In this document: one piece after another, positions 12,528-12,951 of the stretch
How the letters are laid out: every line of letters begins with the position of its first letter
Position numbering within the stretch: the stretch's first letter is position 1
Assembly (NCBI GenBank): GCA_964460935.1
Contig: CAYWSM010000349.1
Span: 1-12,951 of the forward strand
DNA length: 12,951 bases
DNA from: DATMXP01 sp964460935
GTDB lineage: Bacteria; Acidobacteriota; Terriglobia; Terriglobales; Acidobacteriaceae
Reading direction: 5' to 3'
Position numbers and translations under genes: made by a program
Notes under the pieces: model-generated
Databases searched by the model: none
The model's input: the letters and a program-made list of their open reading frames with translations, nothing else
What the model was told of the DNA's origin: nothing

Positions 12528-12951
12528 TCAGCCGTTAAGCATCGTCATTTCGCTCGTTCCGCGGCGGGTCATGAGTTCGCGGATCGCGTCGCGCGGCGAT
12601 TTGCCCTCGTGCAGGATGGCGTACATCTGCTCCGAGATCGGCATTTCCACATTCATCCGCTTTGCAAGCCCAACGGCCGCGTTGGTCGTCAGCACGCCTT
12701 CGGCGACCATGCCATGCATTCCGGCGATGATGTCGTCGAGTTTCCGGCCTTTGCCGAGCTCGACGCCGACGGTACGGTTACGGGAGAGGCCTCCGGTACA
12801 GGTGAGGACGAGATCTCCCATTCCGGCTAAGCCCGCAAGTGTCTCCTGGCGTGCACCGCAGGCCACGGCGAGGCGGGCAATCTCAGCGAGCCCGCGGGTG
12901 ATCAGCGCGGCGACGGTGTTGTGGCCAAGACCAAGTCCATCGCAAACGCCG
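12528..12951 (-). CDS. gpsA: NAD(P)H-dependent glycerol-3-phosphate dehydrogenase, C-terminal part (5' end outside window)
   Basis: The frame is open to the right edge, so the N-terminal NAD-binding domain lies outside the window; the GTG at 12866 is an internal valine codon. About 141 residues are visible. They match the C-terminal domain of GpsA: GVCDGLGLGHNTVAALITRG near the edge, then GLAGMGDLVLTCTGGLSRNR, VGVELGKG and EGVLTTNAAVGLAKRM, ending in a short tail. The enzyme interconverts dihydroxyacetone phosphate and sn-glycerol 3-phosphate for phospholipid synthesis in the cytoplasm. The end RGTSEMTMLNG is an ordinary short tail. It converges with the BON lipoprotein gene across 283 bases. 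Confidence 0.95.
   Translation of the reverse strand, partial: GVCDGLGLGHNTVAALITRGLAEIARLAVACGARQETLAGLAGMGDLVLTCTGGLSRNRTVGVELGKGRKLDDIIAGMHGMVAEGVLTTNAAVGLAKRMNVEMPISEQMYAILHEGKSPRDAIRELMTRRGTSEMTMLNG

Noticed and set aside
1..12951. CRISPR array, prophage, insertion sequence or toxin-antitoxin pair
   Set aside because: No regularly spaced repeats, transposase, integrase or toxin motifs were seen in any frame.

Overview
The window reads as bacterial chromosome, moderately GC-rich (mid to upper 50s % by eye). A soil Acidobacteriota of the Koribacter/Terriglobia type is my best guess. The reasons are a PEP-CTERM protein pair, a BON-domain lipoprotein with a glycine-zipper C-terminal domain of a kind I associate with acidobacterial proteins, a quinol-type NO reductase, and a small SET-domain protein, all without phage or IS genes. 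This assignment is inference; there is no rRNA or marker gene here.

Layout. (1) Positions 1-2965, plus strand: the 3' part of an NnrS-family membrane protein gene overlaps norB, a one-subunit quinol nitric oxide reductase, followed by a hairpin terminator. (2) 3026-3580, minus: rubrerythrin, converging on norB, with an unusual nested inverted repeat that abuts its start codon. (3) 3723-4976, minus: a RhlE-like DEAD-box RNA helicase, then at 5214-5414 a small basic protein of unknown function. (4) 5415-7295, plus: a long non-coding stretch with a sigma-54-like -24/-12 element and a potentially structured leader, then two tandem, clearly duplicated PEP-CTERM secreted proteins. (5) 7538-7894, plus: a single-domain STAS protein, ended by a strong bidirectional terminator. 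(6) 7984-10747, minus: four same-strand genes that may form one transcription unit, in order of transcription Sua5/TsaC-type threonylcarbamoyl-AMP synthase, a staphylococcal-nuclease-like protein, a 71-codon ORF, and a SET-domain methyltransferase with a post-SET zinc motif. (7) 11060-12244, plus: the BON-domain lipoprotein with a strong terminator. (8) 12528-12951, minus: the C-terminal part of gpsA, cut by the window edge.

How the parts fit. NnrS plus quinol NO reductase is a nitric-oxide detoxification or denitrification module, and the neighbouring rubrerythrin is a peroxide-stress enzyme, so the left end is stress-oriented. The PEP-CTERM pair are presumed envelope or extracellular proteins processed by an exosortase encoded elsewhere. 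Their sigma-54-like promoter fits the known PrsK/PrsR-RpoN control of PEP-CTERM genes. The right half mixes housekeeping genes (t6A synthesis, glycerol phosphate metabolism) with two less ordinary proteins (SET and nuclease). I see no CRISPR array, tRNA, rRNA, insertion sequence or prophage.
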